This document shows positions 1 to 8,510 of a stretch of DNA of 64,000 bases, piece after piece. Both the position numbers and the translations under genes were made by a program. Position 1 is the first letter of the stretch, and each line of letters starts with the position of its first letter. Below the pieces are notes generated by a model. It did no database searches. It saw only the letters and a list, made by a program, of their open reading frames with translations, and was not told the origin of the DNA. Source of the DNA: Azotobacter bryophylli (GTDB lineage Bacteria > Pseudomonadota > Gammaproteobacteria > Pseudomonadales > Pseudomonadaceae); the NCBI RefSeq assembly GCF_042643485.1, contig NZ_JBHRSJ010000017.1, positions 62,001 to 126,000 on the forward strand. The letters are read 5' to 3'.

Positions 1-1
1 G

Positions 2-820
2 CAGCAGGCCGCCTCCCTCGAGGAGACCGCCGCCAGCATGGAGCAGCTCACCGCTACCGTGAAGCAGAACGCCGACAACGCCCGCCAGGCCAGCGCCCTG
101 GCCAACGACGCCTCCAGCACCGCCGGCGTCGGCCGCGAAGTGGTCGGCCGGGTGGTCGAGACCATGCAGGGCATCAGCGAGAGCTCCCAGCAGATCGCCA
201 ATATCGTCAACGTCATCGACTCGATCGCCTTCCAGACCAACATCCTGGCCCTCAACGCCTCGGTGGAAGCCGCCCGTGCCGGCGAGCAGGGCCGCGGCTT
301 CGCCGTGGTCGCCGGCGAGGTGCGCAACCTGGCCGGGCGCAGCGCCGATGCGGCCAAGGAGATCAAGGCCCTGATCGAGGACTCCTCGCGCCGGGTGCAG
401 GATGGCTCGCAGCTGGTCGAGCAGGCCGGCAAGACCATGGGCGAGGTGGTCGCCTCGGTACACCGGGTGACCGACATCATCGACGAGATTTCCGCCGCCT
501 CCCACGAGCAGAGCGAAGGCATCAGCCAGGTCAACACGGCCGTGGCGCAAATGGACGAGGTCACCCAGCAGAACGCCGCGCTGGTCGAGGAAGCCTCGGC
601 CGCTTCGGACTCCCTAGCCGAGCAGGCCCGGCAGTTGGAGCAGACGGTGGCGGTGTTCCGCCTCGCCGCCGAGCAGGAGTACCAGCCGCGCCGGCCAAAG
701 GCCCCGGCCGCCAAGCCGCAGCTTTCCCGCACGGCGGCGCCCGCCCTGGCCAAGCCGGCGGCGAAGGAAAACCGCAAGCCGGCCACGGCGAGCGCCGTCG
801 AGGAGTGGGAGGAGTTCTGA
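2..820 (+). CDS. Methyl-accepting chemotaxis protein, 3' end only
   Basis: This is the cytoplasmic signalling half of a chemoreceptor; the sensor domain and membrane segments lie before the window. The open frame runs in from the left edge. The conserved hairpin tip is clear (QTNILALNASVEAARAGEQG, then GFAVVAGEVRNLAGRSA), with methylation-helix sequence on both sides. After about residue 225 of the visible part there is a flexible Ala/Pro/Lys-rich linker, and the protein ends in EEWEEF. That end matches the xWxxF pentapeptide which, in enterobacterial Tar/Tsr, tethers the CheR methyltransferase and CheB methylesterase. It precedes cheY by about 240 bp, consistent with a chemotaxis locus. The ligand cannot be judged. 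Confidence 0.93.
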   Translation, partial: QQAASLEETAASMEQLTATVKQNADNARQASALANDASSTAGVGREVVGRVVETMQGISESSQQIANIVNVIDSIAFQTNILALNASVEAARAGEQGRGFAVVAGEVRNLAGRSADAAKEIKALIEDSSRRVQDGSQLVEQAGKTMGEVVASVHRVTDIIDEISAASHEQSEGISQVNTAVAQMDEVTQQNAALVEEASAASDSLAEQARQLEQTVAVFRLAAEQEYQPRRPKAPAAKPQLSRTAAPALAKPAAKENRKPATASAVEEWEEF

Positions 821-852
821 CAGAACGCCGCATTCCGGGATGCAGCGTGAGA

Positions 853-886
853 AAAGACGCCGTTTAACGGGTGTAAACGAGTCTTT
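853..886. repeat. Inverted repeat between the MCP gene and cheY
   Basis: AAAGAC (853-858) and GTTTA (862-866) are mirrored by TAAAC (874-878) and GTCTTT (881-886), giving a nested hairpin. It lies 33 bp after the MCP stop and could end MCP transcription, but there is no clean T-run, so the role is uncertain. The flanking bases also carry a short direct repeat (GCATTCCGGG near 829 and 894). Confidence 0.4.
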
Positions 887-1063
887 GCCACGCGGCATTC
901 CGGGCCATGTTTAGCCCAGCATCGGCAGGTGGTCCTTCAACGGCCTAACAGGGTCGGCGGCACCTTGGCCGACCATCGATCAACCGGGGGTGCGCCAGTG
1001 CGCGCCCCGTTTTTGCATCTCCTGCGGGCGGCCGCGAAGCCCGCAACGAAAAGAGGAATACCA

Positions 1064-1453
1064 ATGGCCGATAAGAACATGAGCATCCTGGTAGTGGATG
1101 ACTTTCCGACCATGCGGCGGATCGTCCGCAGCCTGCTCAAGGAGCTGGGCTTCAACAACGTGGAAGAGGCCGAGGATGGCCTAGATGCGCTGAACAAACT
1201 GCGTTCGGGCAGCTTCGAGTTCGTCGTCACCGACTGGAACATGCCGAACCTCGACGGACTGGAAATGCTCAAGCAGATCCGCGCCGACGATGCCCTCAAG
1301 CACCTGCCGGTCCTGATGGTGACCGCCGAGGCGAAGAAGGAGAACATCATCGCGGCGGCTCAGGCCGGTGCCAACGGCTACGTGGTCAAGCCGTTCACTG
1401 CCGTGACCCTTGAGGAAAAACTGAACAAGATCTTCGAGAAGCTCGGTAAGTGA
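1064..1453 (+). CDS. cheY: Chemotaxis response regulator CheY
   Basis: Single-domain receiver of 129 residues that, when phosphorylated by CheA, binds the flagellar switch protein FliM and changes motor rotation. The acidic pocket D12/D13, phospho-acceptor D57, switch T87 and K109 are all present at the same positions as in E. coli CheY. The sequence is strikingly enterobacterial (e.g. KELGFNNVEEAEDG, VTAEAKKENIIAAAQAG). The start is the ATG at 1064, preceded by AAGAGGAA. A longer reading frame upstream (from 929) adds a low-complexity leader with no family match and is not used. cheZ follows after 13 bp, so the two are probably cotranscribed. Confidence 0.97.
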   Translation: MADKNMSILVVDDFPTMRRIVRSLLKELGFNNVEEAEDGLDALNKLRSGSFEFVVTDWNMPNLDGLEMLKQIRADDALKHLPVLMVTAEAKKENIIAAAQAGANGYVVKPFTAVTLEEKLNKIFEKLGK

Positions 1454-1466
1454 ATGGAGGCATGCC

Positions 1467-2144
1467 ATGAGCGCCAATAACGTGAAGGGGGAAGGGAACG
1501 TCCCGGACGATCTGATCCAGCGGATCGGCCAGCTGACCCGCATGCTGCGCGACAGCATGCGCGAGCTGGGGCTGGACAAGGAAATAGAGAAGGCGGCCGA
1601 GGCGATCCCCGATGCGCGGGATCGCCTCAGCTACATCGCGGCGATGACCGAACAGGCCGCCGAACGCGCCCTGAACGCCGTCGACCGCGCCCAGCCGATC
1701 CAGGACCGGCTGGCCGATGGGGCCAAGGCCCTGGAGAAACGCTGGGACGAGTGGTTCGCCAACCCCCTGGAGCTGGATCAGGCCAAGTCGCTGGTCAGCG
1801 ACACCCGTAGCTACCTGGCCGACGTGCCGGCCCAGACCCAGGCGACCCACGCCCAGCTGCTGGATATCCTCATGGCCCAGGACTTCCAGGATCTCACCGG
1901 CCAGGTCATCAAGAAGATGATGGAGGTGATCCACGAGATCGAGCACCAGCTGGTCCAGGTGCTGATCGACAGCACCCCCGAGGGCAGCGAGCAGGCCGCG
2001 CTCAGACGGCTCGCCGAGTCGGAGTGGGAGTCCGACGACGATCCCAAGAAGCTGCTCAACGGCCCGCAGATCAAGCCCACCCCCGGCGAGGCCGTGGCCA
2101 ACCAGGATCAGGTCGACGACCTGCTGGCGCAGCTCGGCTTCTGA
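1467..2144 (+). CDS. cheZ: CheY-P phosphatase CheZ
   Basis: 225 residues, close to the usual CheZ length. CheZ forms a long helical-hairpin dimer that speeds dephosphorylation of CheY-P. The catalytic signature AQDFQDLTGQVIKKMM is present, with D142 and Q146 matching E. coli D143 and Q147. The C-terminal peptide ending DQVDDLLAQLGF is the CheY-P-binding helix. It sits directly behind cheY, as in enterobacteria and betaproteobacteria. The 261 bp between its stop and flhB hold no gene and no promoter I could defend. Confidence 0.96.
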   Translation: MSANNVKGEGNVPDDLIQRIGQLTRMLRDSMRELGLDKEIEKAAEAIPDARDRLSYIAAMTEQAAERALNAVDRAQPIQDRLADGAKALEKRWDEWFANPLELDQAKSLVSDTRSYLADVPAQTQATHAQLLDILMAQDFQDLTGQVIKKMMEVIHEIEHQLVQVLIDSTPEGSEQAALRRLAESEWESDDDPKKLLNGPQIKPTPGEAVANQDQVDDLLAQLGF

Positions 2145-2405
2145 CGCTTCCGGTGCGGGCCGGTCTCGCCGCAGCCCACCCGGGCTCGGCGTTCCGGCGC
2201 TCGCCCGCCACCGCAAGAGCCAGGTCGCGGGCGGCTCTTCAACCGCGTCGGCCCCCGTCGGGGCGGCCGCCGCCCGGCGCTTTCCGACAATTTCCCCATA
2301 AGCGTGCGATTCGCCCTGCTGTTCCCCCGATCAGGGCGGCTTGACGACGCGCACAATGCGCGCTGTCCAATCCGCCACGAGTCGCCACCGGCGCAGTAGA
2401 GGGCC

Positions 2406-3557
2406 ATGGCTGACGACAGCGATCAGGAAAAGACCGAAGCGGCGACACCCCGACGCCTGGAGAAAGCCCGGGAAGAGGGACAGGTCGCCCGCTCACGCGA
2501 ACTCACCACCTTCATGATGCTGCTGACCGGCGTCGCGGCCCTGTGGAGCATGGGCGGGCTGCTGTACGACCGGCTCGCCCTGGTCATGGAGCAATCCCTG
2601 CTGTTCGAGCGCAGTCTGGCCTTCGACAGCGCACGGGCGCTGGCCCATCTCTGGGAGCTGGCCGAGGGTACCCTGTTCTTCCTGCTGCCCCTGTTCCTGC
2701 TGATGGCGGTGATGGCCTTGGTGGCGCCGTCGATGCTCGGCGGCCTGCTGGTCTCGAGCAAGGCGCTGCAGCCGCAGCTGGCCCGGCTCAACCCGCTCAA
2801 GGGGCTGCAGCGGATGTTCTCCCTCCAGGCGCTCGCCGAGCTGACCAAGGCGCTGGCCAAGAGCGCGCTGATCGGCTCGGTCGCGGTGTTCTTCCTCAAG
2901 GGGCATATCAGCCAGCTGCTGGCGCTGTCGCGTCTGCCGATCGAGCAGGCGCTGGCCAGCACCATGCATCTGATCGCCCTGGCCTGCGGGATGACCGTGC
3001 TGGCGCTGATCCTGGTGATCGGCCTGGACGTGCCCTACCAGCTATGGAGCCATGCCAAGAAGCTGCGCATGAGCAAGGAGGACATGCGCCAGGAGCACAA
3101 GGAGACGGAGGGCGACCCGCACGTCAAGGGCCGCATCCGTTCCCAGCAGCAGGCCATGGCCCGGGCGCGGATGATGAGTAAGGTGCCGACCGCCGACGTG
3201 ATCGTCACCAACCCGACGCACTACGCCGTCGCCCTGAGCTACCAGGACGGGCAGATGGCGGCGCCGCGGGTGGTGGCCAAGGGCACCGAAGCGGTGGCCG
3301 CGCGCATCCGGGAGGTGGGCGGCGAGCACGGCGTGCCGTTGCTGGAGGCCGCGCCGCTGGCGCGGGCCCTGTATTTCCACGTGGATCTCGACCAGGAGAT
3401 CCCGAGCGAACTCTACACCGCCGTGGCCGAGGTACTGGCCTGGGCCTACCGCCTCAAGCGGGTCCGGGAAGAGGGCGGCGAAGCGCCGGCCACCCCGCAC
3501 GACCTGCCGGTACCGGCGGGAATGGACGAGCGCCGCCCACGCGGCAAACCTGAATAA
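2406..3557 (+). CDS. flhB: Flagellar export switch protein FlhB
   Basis: Inner-membrane component of the flagellar type III export gate that switches substrate class from rod/hook to filament type. It is 383 residues, like E. coli FlhB (382). Four hydrophobic segments lie between about 35 and 215, followed by a cytoplasmic domain with the self-cleavage motif NPTH at 269-272, the same position as in E. coli. The N-terminal signature EKTEAATPRRLEKAREEGQV is typical. Unlike most Pseudomonas FlhB proteins, the C-terminal tail reads like the enterobacterial one (AEVLAWAYRLKR ... DLPVP). flhA starts 11 bp downstream. Confidence 0.97.
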   Translation: MADDSDQEKTEAATPRRLEKAREEGQVARSRELTTFMMLLTGVAALWSMGGLLYDRLALVMEQSLLFERSLAFDSARALAHLWELAEGTLFFLLPLFLLMAVMALVAPSMLGGLLVSSKALQPQLARLNPLKGLQRMFSLQALAELTKALAKSALIGSVAVFFLKGHISQLLALSRLPIEQALASTMHLIALACGMTVLALILVIGLDVPYQLWSHAKKLRMSKEDMRQEHKETEGDPHVKGRIRSQQQAMARARMMSKVPTADVIVTNPTHYAVALSYQDGQMAAPRVVAKGTEAVAARIREVGGEHGVPLLEAAPLARALYFHVDLDQEIPSELYTAVAEVLAWAYRLKRVREEGGEAPATPHDLPVPAGMDERRPRGKPE

Positions 3558-3568
3558 CCGAGGAACCG

Positions 3569-5659
3569 ATGAAAGCACTGACCGATCTGCTGGGGCGCAC
3601 CCCCTGGCTGGCCAATGCGGACCTGAAGATGCTGGCCGGGCCAGTCCTGATCATCCTGATCCTGTCGATGATGATCCTGCCGCTGCCGCCGTTCATCCTC
3701 GACCTGTTCTTCACCTTCAACATCGCCCTGGCGATCATGGTGCTGCTGGTCAGCATGCTCACCGAGAAGCCGCTGGATTTCGCGGCCTTCCCCTCGGTCC
3801 TGCTGTTCACCACCCTGCTGCGCCTGTCCCTCAACGTCGCCTCGACCCGGGTGGTGCTGATGGAGGGCCACCAGGGCACCGGCGCCGCCGGCAAGGTGAT
3901 CGAGGCCTTCGGCGAATTCCTCATCGGCGGCAACTTCGCCGTCGGCCTGGCGGTGTTCATGATCCTGGTGATCATCAACTTCATGGTGATCACCAAGGGC
4001 GCCGGGCGGATCGCCGAGGTGGGCGCGCGCTTCACCCTCGACTCCATGCCCGGCAAGCAGATGGCAATCGACGCCGACCTCAACGCCGGCCTGATCGGCG
4101 AGGCCGAGGCGCGCCAGCGCCGCCGCGAGGTGGCCCAGGAAGCCGACTTCTACGGTTCCATGGACGGCGCCAGCAAGTTCGTCCGCGGCGACGCCATGGC
4201 CGGCCTGGTGATCATGGGCGTGAACATCCTCGGCGGCCTGCTGATCGGCATGCTGCAGCACGGCATGAGCTTCTCCGACGCGGCGCACACCTACGTCATC
4301 CTGACCATCGGCGACGGCCTGGTGGCGCAGATCCCGGCGCTGGTCATCTCCATCGCCGCCGGCGTCACCGTGTCCCGGGTGAACACCGAGCAGGACGTCG
4401 GCCAGCAGATGATCGGCCAGCTGTTCAACCGGCCGCAGGTGCTGTTCATCGCCGCCGGGGTGATCGGCCTGCTCGGCCTGGTGCCGGGCATGCCCAACTT
4501 CGTCTTCCTGCTGTTCGCTTCCCTGCTCGGCGGCCTGGGCTGGTGGATGACCCAGCGCGAGCAGACGCAACTGCTGGACAAGGCGGTCAAGGAAGTACCG
4601 CAGGCCGCCCTGGAAACCCCGGAAGCCAGCTGGGACGACGTGCAGCTGGTGGACACCCTGGGCCTGGAGGTCGGCCACCGGCTGATCCCGCTGGTGGACA
4701 ACCGCCAGCAGGGCGAGCTGCTCACCCGGATCAAGAGCGTGCGCAAGAAGTTCGCCCAGGACGTCGGCTTCCTGCCGCCGGTGGTGCACATCCGCGACAA
4801 CCTGGAGCTCGGCCCCAACACCTACGTGATCACCCTCAAGGGCGTCGAGATCGGCCGCGGCGAGATCTATCCCGGCAAGTGGCTGGCGATCGACCCCGGT
4901 CAGGTCAGCGGCAAGCTCGACGGCGTTCCCACCACCGACCCGGCGTTCGGCCTGCCGGCGATCTGGGTCGACCCCAAGCTGCGCGAGCACGGACAGATCT
5001 ACGGCTACACGGTGGTCGACGCCGGCACGGTCACCGCCACCCACCTCAACCACCTGCTGCACCGCCATGCCGCCGATCTGCTCGGGCGCAGCGAGGTGCA
5101 GCGCCTGCTGGACAAGCTCGGCGGGGAGAACAAGGCACTGGTCGAGGAGGTCGTGCCCAAGGTGGTCTCCCTCGGCACCCTGCAGCGCATCTTGCAGAGC
5201 CTGCTGGAGGAAGAGGTGTCGATCCGCGACCTGCAGACCATCCTCGACGCGCTGGCCGAGCACGGCGCGGGGCAGCCGGCCGACGCCCAGGATCTCGCCG
5301 CCGTGGTCCGCGTGGCCCTGGGCCGCGCCATCACCCAGCAGTGGTTCCCCGGCCAGACCGAGCTGCACGTGATCGGCCTCGACTTCAACCTGGAACAGGT
5401 GCTGATGCAGGCGGTGAACAGCGGCGGCGCGCTGGAGCCGGGGCTGGCCGACAACCTCATGCAGCAGACCGAGACCGCCCTGGCCCGCCAGGAAGCCAGC
5501 GGCGAACCGCCGGTGCTGGTGGTGCCGGCCAGGCTGCGCGCCCTGCTGGCGCGCTTCCTGCGCCGCCGCCTGCGCCAGCTGGCGGTGATGTCGCTGATGG
5601 AAATTCCCGAAGACCGCACCCTGCGGGTAACCAGCCTGATCGGAGGCAATAACCGATGA
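3569..5659 (+). CDS. flhA: Flagellar export gate protein FlhA
   Basis: Largest subunit of the flagellar type III export apparatus, 696 residues. It uses the proton motive force and docks chaperone-substrate complexes. The N-terminal half is strongly hydrophobic with about eight membrane segments, and carries the FHIPEP-family signature region (RLSLNVASTR, GRIAEVGARFTLDSMPGKQM). The C-terminal half is the cytoplasmic ring domain, with WVDPKLREHGQIYGYTVVDA and later LQTILDALAEH. It is preceded by a good AGGA site and its stop overlaps the flhF start by 4 bp (ATGA), so flhB, flhA and flhF are translationally coupled. Confidence 0.97.
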   Translation: MKALTDLLGRTPWLANADLKMLAGPVLIILILSMMILPLPPFILDLFFTFNIALAIMVLLVSMLTEKPLDFAAFPSVLLFTTLLRLSLNVASTRVVLMEGHQGTGAAGKVIEAFGEFLIGGNFAVGLAVFMILVIINFMVITKGAGRIAEVGARFTLDSMPGKQMAIDADLNAGLIGEAEARQRRREVAQEADFYGSMDGASKFVRGDAMAGLVIMGVNILGGLLIGMLQHGMSFSDAAHTYVILTIGDGLVAQIPALVISIAAGVTVSRVNTEQDVGQQMIGQLFNRPQVLFIAAGVIGLLGLVPGMPNFVFLLFASLLGGLGWWMTQREQTQLLDKAVKEVPQAALETPEASWDDVQLVDTLGLEVGHRLIPLVDNRQQGELLTRIKSVRKKFAQDVGFLPPVVHIRDNLELGPNTYVITLKGVEIGRGEIYPGKWLAIDPGQVSGKLDGVPTTDPAFGLPAIWVDPKLREHGQIYGYTVVDAGTVTATHLNHLLHRHAADLLGRSEVQRLLDKLGGENKALVEEVVPKVVSLGTLQRILQSLLEEEVSIRDLQTILDALAEHGAGQPADAQDLAAVVRVALGRAITQQWFPGQTELHVIGLDFNLEQVLMQAVNSGGALEPGLADNLMQQTETALARQEASGEPPVLVVPARLRALLARFLRRRLRQLAVMSLMEIPEDRTLRVTSLIGGNNR

Positions 5660-7971
5660 GCGTCAGACGTTTCGTCGCGGCCAACAGTCGCGAGGCCATG
5701 CGCCTGGTGCGCGCGGCCCTGGGCGAGGATGCCCTGATCCTGTCCAACCGCAGCATTCCCGAAGGGGTGGAGATCCTCGCCCTGGCCGAGGACGACCAGC
5801 AGCTGCTCGCCGCCAGCGCCACCCCGCAACCGCCGGCCGCGCCCCCGGCTCCCAGACCGGCCCCGCCCGCCGCGCCGGCCGCCTCGCCGCCGCCGATGAA
5901 CTACCGCCAAGCCTCCAGCCTGGCCGCCTACGCCGCCCAGGCCCCGCGCCCGGATGAAGCCCCGGTCGCGGCCGCCGATTTCGCCGCCCTCGGCCAGCGC
6001 CTGCTCGGCGAGATCCAGGACATGCGCGCGCTGCTCGACCGGCAGATACAGGCCCCGCAGACCGCCGGCTGCCGCGCCCAGCTGCAACAGCGCCTGCTCG
6101 GCGCCGGCTTCGGCCCCTGGCTGAGCGGCGAGATCCTCGCCAGCTTGCCGGCCGAGCTGGCCGCGGCGGGCGCCGACGACCCAGCCCTGCAGGCCTGGCT
6201 GGAGCGCCAGCTGGCGGCGCACCTGCCGGTGCAGGAGGACGAATCCGACCTGCTCGACCACGGCGGGGTGATCGCTCTGGTCGGCCCCACCGGAGTCGGC
6301 AAGACCACCACCACCGCCAAGCTGGCGGCACGCTACGTGATGCGCCACGGCGGCAGCCAGGTGGCCCTGGTCACCACCGACAGCTTCCGGATCGGCGCCC
6401 ATGAACAGCTGCGCATCTACGCCCGCCTGCTCGGCGTCGAGGTGCACGCGCTGGGCGCCGACGCACCGCTCGACGCCCTGCTCGCCGAACTGGCCGGCAA
6501 GCGCCTGGTCATCATCGACACCGTCGGCATGAGCCAGCGCGACCAGCGCCTGCTGGTGCAGATCAACCAGCTCGGCGCCGCCGGCCGCCCGGTGCGGCTG
6601 ATGCTGCTGCTCAACGCCGCCAGCCACGGCGACACCCTGGAAGAGGTGGTCGACACCTACCAGCGCGCCGCCCTGGCCGCTGGCAACCGGCTCGCCGACT
6701 GCATCGTCAGCAAGTCCGACGAGGCCGCGCGGCTGGGCCCGGTGCTGGACATCCTGATCCGCCACGGGCTGCGCCTGCACTACCTGTCCACCGGCCAGCA
6801 GGTGCCCGAGGACCTGCAGCCGGCCGAAGCCCTGCCGCTGCTGCGCCAGGCCCTGGCGGTCAGCCAGCCGTCGCCCTTCGTTCCGGAAAACCCGCCCGCC
6901 GGCAACCACCAGCGCCTGGACGTCTGGGCCCGCGGCCTGCTCGGCCAGGGCCGCGCGCTGGCCGCGGTGCTCGACAGCCTGCGCCGGGAAGTCGACGGCT
7001 TCGCCTTGCTGGAAAGCGCCTGGCGCCTCGCCGCACTGCCGGTCGGCGTGCAGGGCGAGCGTCTGAGCCGCCTGCTCGCCGCCCTGGACGCCGCACCGCC
7101 GGTCAGCGGTCCGCGGCAGCTGCTGTGGGGACGAAGCAAACCGGTGTCCGGCGCGACTTGGAACATGCCGCTGCTGGCCCTGGACGCCGCGGGCCGGCTG
7201 CAGGTGCGACCCTGGCTGGCCCACTGGCTGCCCACCGGCCAGGCGCAGCGCCTGCTCTGGGCCGGGGAGCGGCTGAGCGCGCGCCGCCACCTGCTGGCGG
7301 CCTGCCCGGACGGCGAGGCCCTGCGCCAACTGGCCGACCTGCGCAGCCCCTGGCTGTGCCCGGTAGGCAGCAGCAACCGGGTCGGCTACCAGGGCGGGCG
7401 CTATACCCTCGGCCAGTTGGCCGAGGTCAGCGAATTCCATTCCAGCCTGACGCTGCGCCACCGCGGCCGGACCCTGCAACTGGAGCTGAATCAGCTGCCG
7501 GTGCAGCTGCGCGGCCCCAGCGCCGAGATGCCGTTCTGGCCCGTGCAGGCCTGGTTCGGCGCCCTGCGCGATCCCGATAGCGGCCAGCCGCTCGCCCAGC
7601 GCCAGTGGCTGGCCTGGTCGCCGCAGCCGGGGCGGGAGTCCCTCGCCGAGCAGGCCGACGGTCTACGCCTGCAGCTGTCCTACGACGACCTGCCGGCACT
7701 GACCCTGCGCGCCTGGCAGGCCCTGGGCGAATCCCACGGCCAGCTGCAAACCGAACTGCGCCTGTTCCTCGCCGCCGGCCTCGCCGCCTGCGCCAAGCGC
7801 CTGGATCAGGCCACGGAGGACTGGGCGATGGACGTCCGCGCGCAGCTGCTCGGCCTCTGCCCCGGCCGCCGCCAGCGCGGCCCGGCCCAGCAGCTCGAGG
7901 CCCTGCTGCATCTGCTGACCGCCGGCGACGCCTTCCGCCAGCTCGGCGCCGCCGGCGACGGGCTGCACTGA
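5656..7971 (+). CDS. flhF: FlhF-like SRP-type GTPase with a long C-terminal extension
   Basis: FlhF is an SRP-family GTPase that sets flagellar position and number. Residues 1-50 match the FlhF N-terminus (VRRFVAANSREAMRLVRAAL). A Pro/Ala-rich linker spans about 55-105. The NG GTPase domain spans about 110-400: P-loop GPTGVGKTTTT (210-220), TTDSFRIGAHEQLRIYA, DTVGMSQRD (from 288) and SKSDE (352-356, in place of the usual TKxDE). Typical FlhF ends shortly after this, at about 400-480 residues. This protein is 771 residues, and residues 405-771 are a Trp/Leu/Arg-rich region I cannot assign to any family. There is no frameshift and codon use is uniform, so the extension looks genuine. It overlaps the next gene by 1 bp. 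Confidence 0.9.
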   Translation: MSVRRFVAANSREAMRLVRAALGEDALILSNRSIPEGVEILALAEDDQQLLAASATPQPPAAPPAPRPAPPAAPAASPPPMNYRQASSLAAYAAQAPRPDEAPVAAADFAALGQRLLGEIQDMRALLDRQIQAPQTAGCRAQLQQRLLGAGFGPWLSGEILASLPAELAAAGADDPALQAWLERQLAAHLPVQEDESDLLDHGGVIALVGPTGVGKTTTTAKLAARYVMRHGGSQVALVTTDSFRIGAHEQLRIYARLLGVEVHALGADAPLDALLAELAGKRLVIIDTVGMSQRDQRLLVQINQLGAAGRPVRLMLLLNAASHGDTLEEVVDTYQRAALAAGNRLADCIVSKSDEAARLGPVLDILIRHGLRLHYLSTGQQVPEDLQPAEALPLLRQALAVSQPSPFVPENPPAGNHQRLDVWARGLLGQGRALAAVLDSLRREVDGFALLESAWRLAALPVGVQGERLSRLLAALDAAPPVSGPRQLLWGRSKPVSGATWNMPLLALDAAGRLQVRPWLAHWLPTGQAQRLLWAGERLSARRHLLAACPDGEALRQLADLRSPWLCPVGSSNRVGYQGGRYTLGQLAEVSEFHSSLTLRHRGRTLQLELNQLPVQLRGPSAEMPFWPVQAWFGALRDPDSGQPLAQRQWLAWSPQPGRESLAEQADGLRLQLSYDDLPALTLRAWQALGESHGQLQTELRLFLAAGLAACAKRLDQATEDWAMDVRAQLLGLCPGRRQRGPAQQLEALLHLLTAGDAFRQLGAAGDGLH

Positions 7972-8510
7972 TGCCCATCGCCGGAACCGGCAGCCACGGG
8001 CTGGGCATCGACCAGGCCGCCGGCCTGCGCCGCTGGGCCGAGCAGCAGGGCCTGGCGGCTGCGCCAGCGCCCGCCGCCGAGCCGCCGCCGGCGGCGCCGA
8101 CCGAGCGCCGTACCCTGATGGTGGTCGGTCTGTCGTCCGGACCGGAGCGGCAACAGCTGGAGTGGGTACGGCAGGCCCTGGCGCGCTGGTACGCCAACGG
8201 CCACGCCTGGCTCGGCGCCCCCGACCACTGGCGCCTGGTCGCCCTGCAGGCGGACAGCCCGCATCTGCACACCCTGGCCTGCCAGCAACCGCGTTGGGGC
8301 CTGTGGGTGGACGGCGACCTGGACAGCTTCCGCCGCGCCTACCTGTGCCTGCGCCGGCTGCGCGAAAGCGGCGGGCCGCGTCGCCTGCTGGTCCTGCATC
8401 CGGGCTTCCCCAGCCATGCCGGCCTGCTCGACAACCTGCGCCAGGCCGCCGCCCGCTTCCTCGACATCGAGCTATTGCTGCTCGCCGAACAGCCGGTGGC
8501 GACGCCATGA
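7971..8510 (+). CDS. Reduced FlhG/FleN-like protein without the ATPase P-loop
   Basis: 179 residues occupying the place where flhG (fleN) normally follows flhF. FlhG is a MinD-type ATPase of about 270 residues that stimulates FlhF GTPase through an N-terminal DQAxxLR helix. Here DQAAGLR is present at 14-20. After a Pro/Ala linker (28-44) the strand expected to lead into the Walker A loop reads MVVGLSSGPERQQ, so GKGGVGKT is missing. The C-terminal part (138-175) again resembles the end of FlhG, with ARFLDIELLLLAEQP comparable to the RFLDVALQYVGAIP stretch of Pseudomonas FleN. I infer a shortened FlhG that kept the FlhF-contact helix but cannot bind ATP in the normal way. The assignment rests on motif and position, not on a search. 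It starts within the flhF stop (TGATG) and overlaps flhE by 4 bp. Confidence 0.7.
   Translation: MPIAGTGSHGLGIDQAAGLRRWAEQQGLAAAPAPAAEPPPAAPTERRTLMVVGLSSGPERQQLEWVRQALARWYANGHAWLGAPDHWRLVALQADSPHLHTLACQQPRWGLWVDGDLDSFRRAYLCLRRLRESGGPRRLLVLHPGFPSHAGLLDNLRQAAARFLDIELLLLAEQPVATP

Noticed and set aside
1067..1074. GCCGATAA, a perfect FliA -10 box, at the beginning of cheY
   Set aside because: It encodes Ala-Asp-Lys just after the cheY ATG, so a promoter there would miss the start codon; treated as coincidence.
3446..5368. 640-codon open frame opposite flhA
   Set aside because: Antisense shadow; His/Gln/Asp-rich composition typical of the reverse frame of membrane-protein genes at high GC.
5005..7479. 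824-codon open frame opposite flhA/flhF
   Set aside because: Antisense shadow with Gln/Ala/Val-rich repetitive sequence and no ribosome site.
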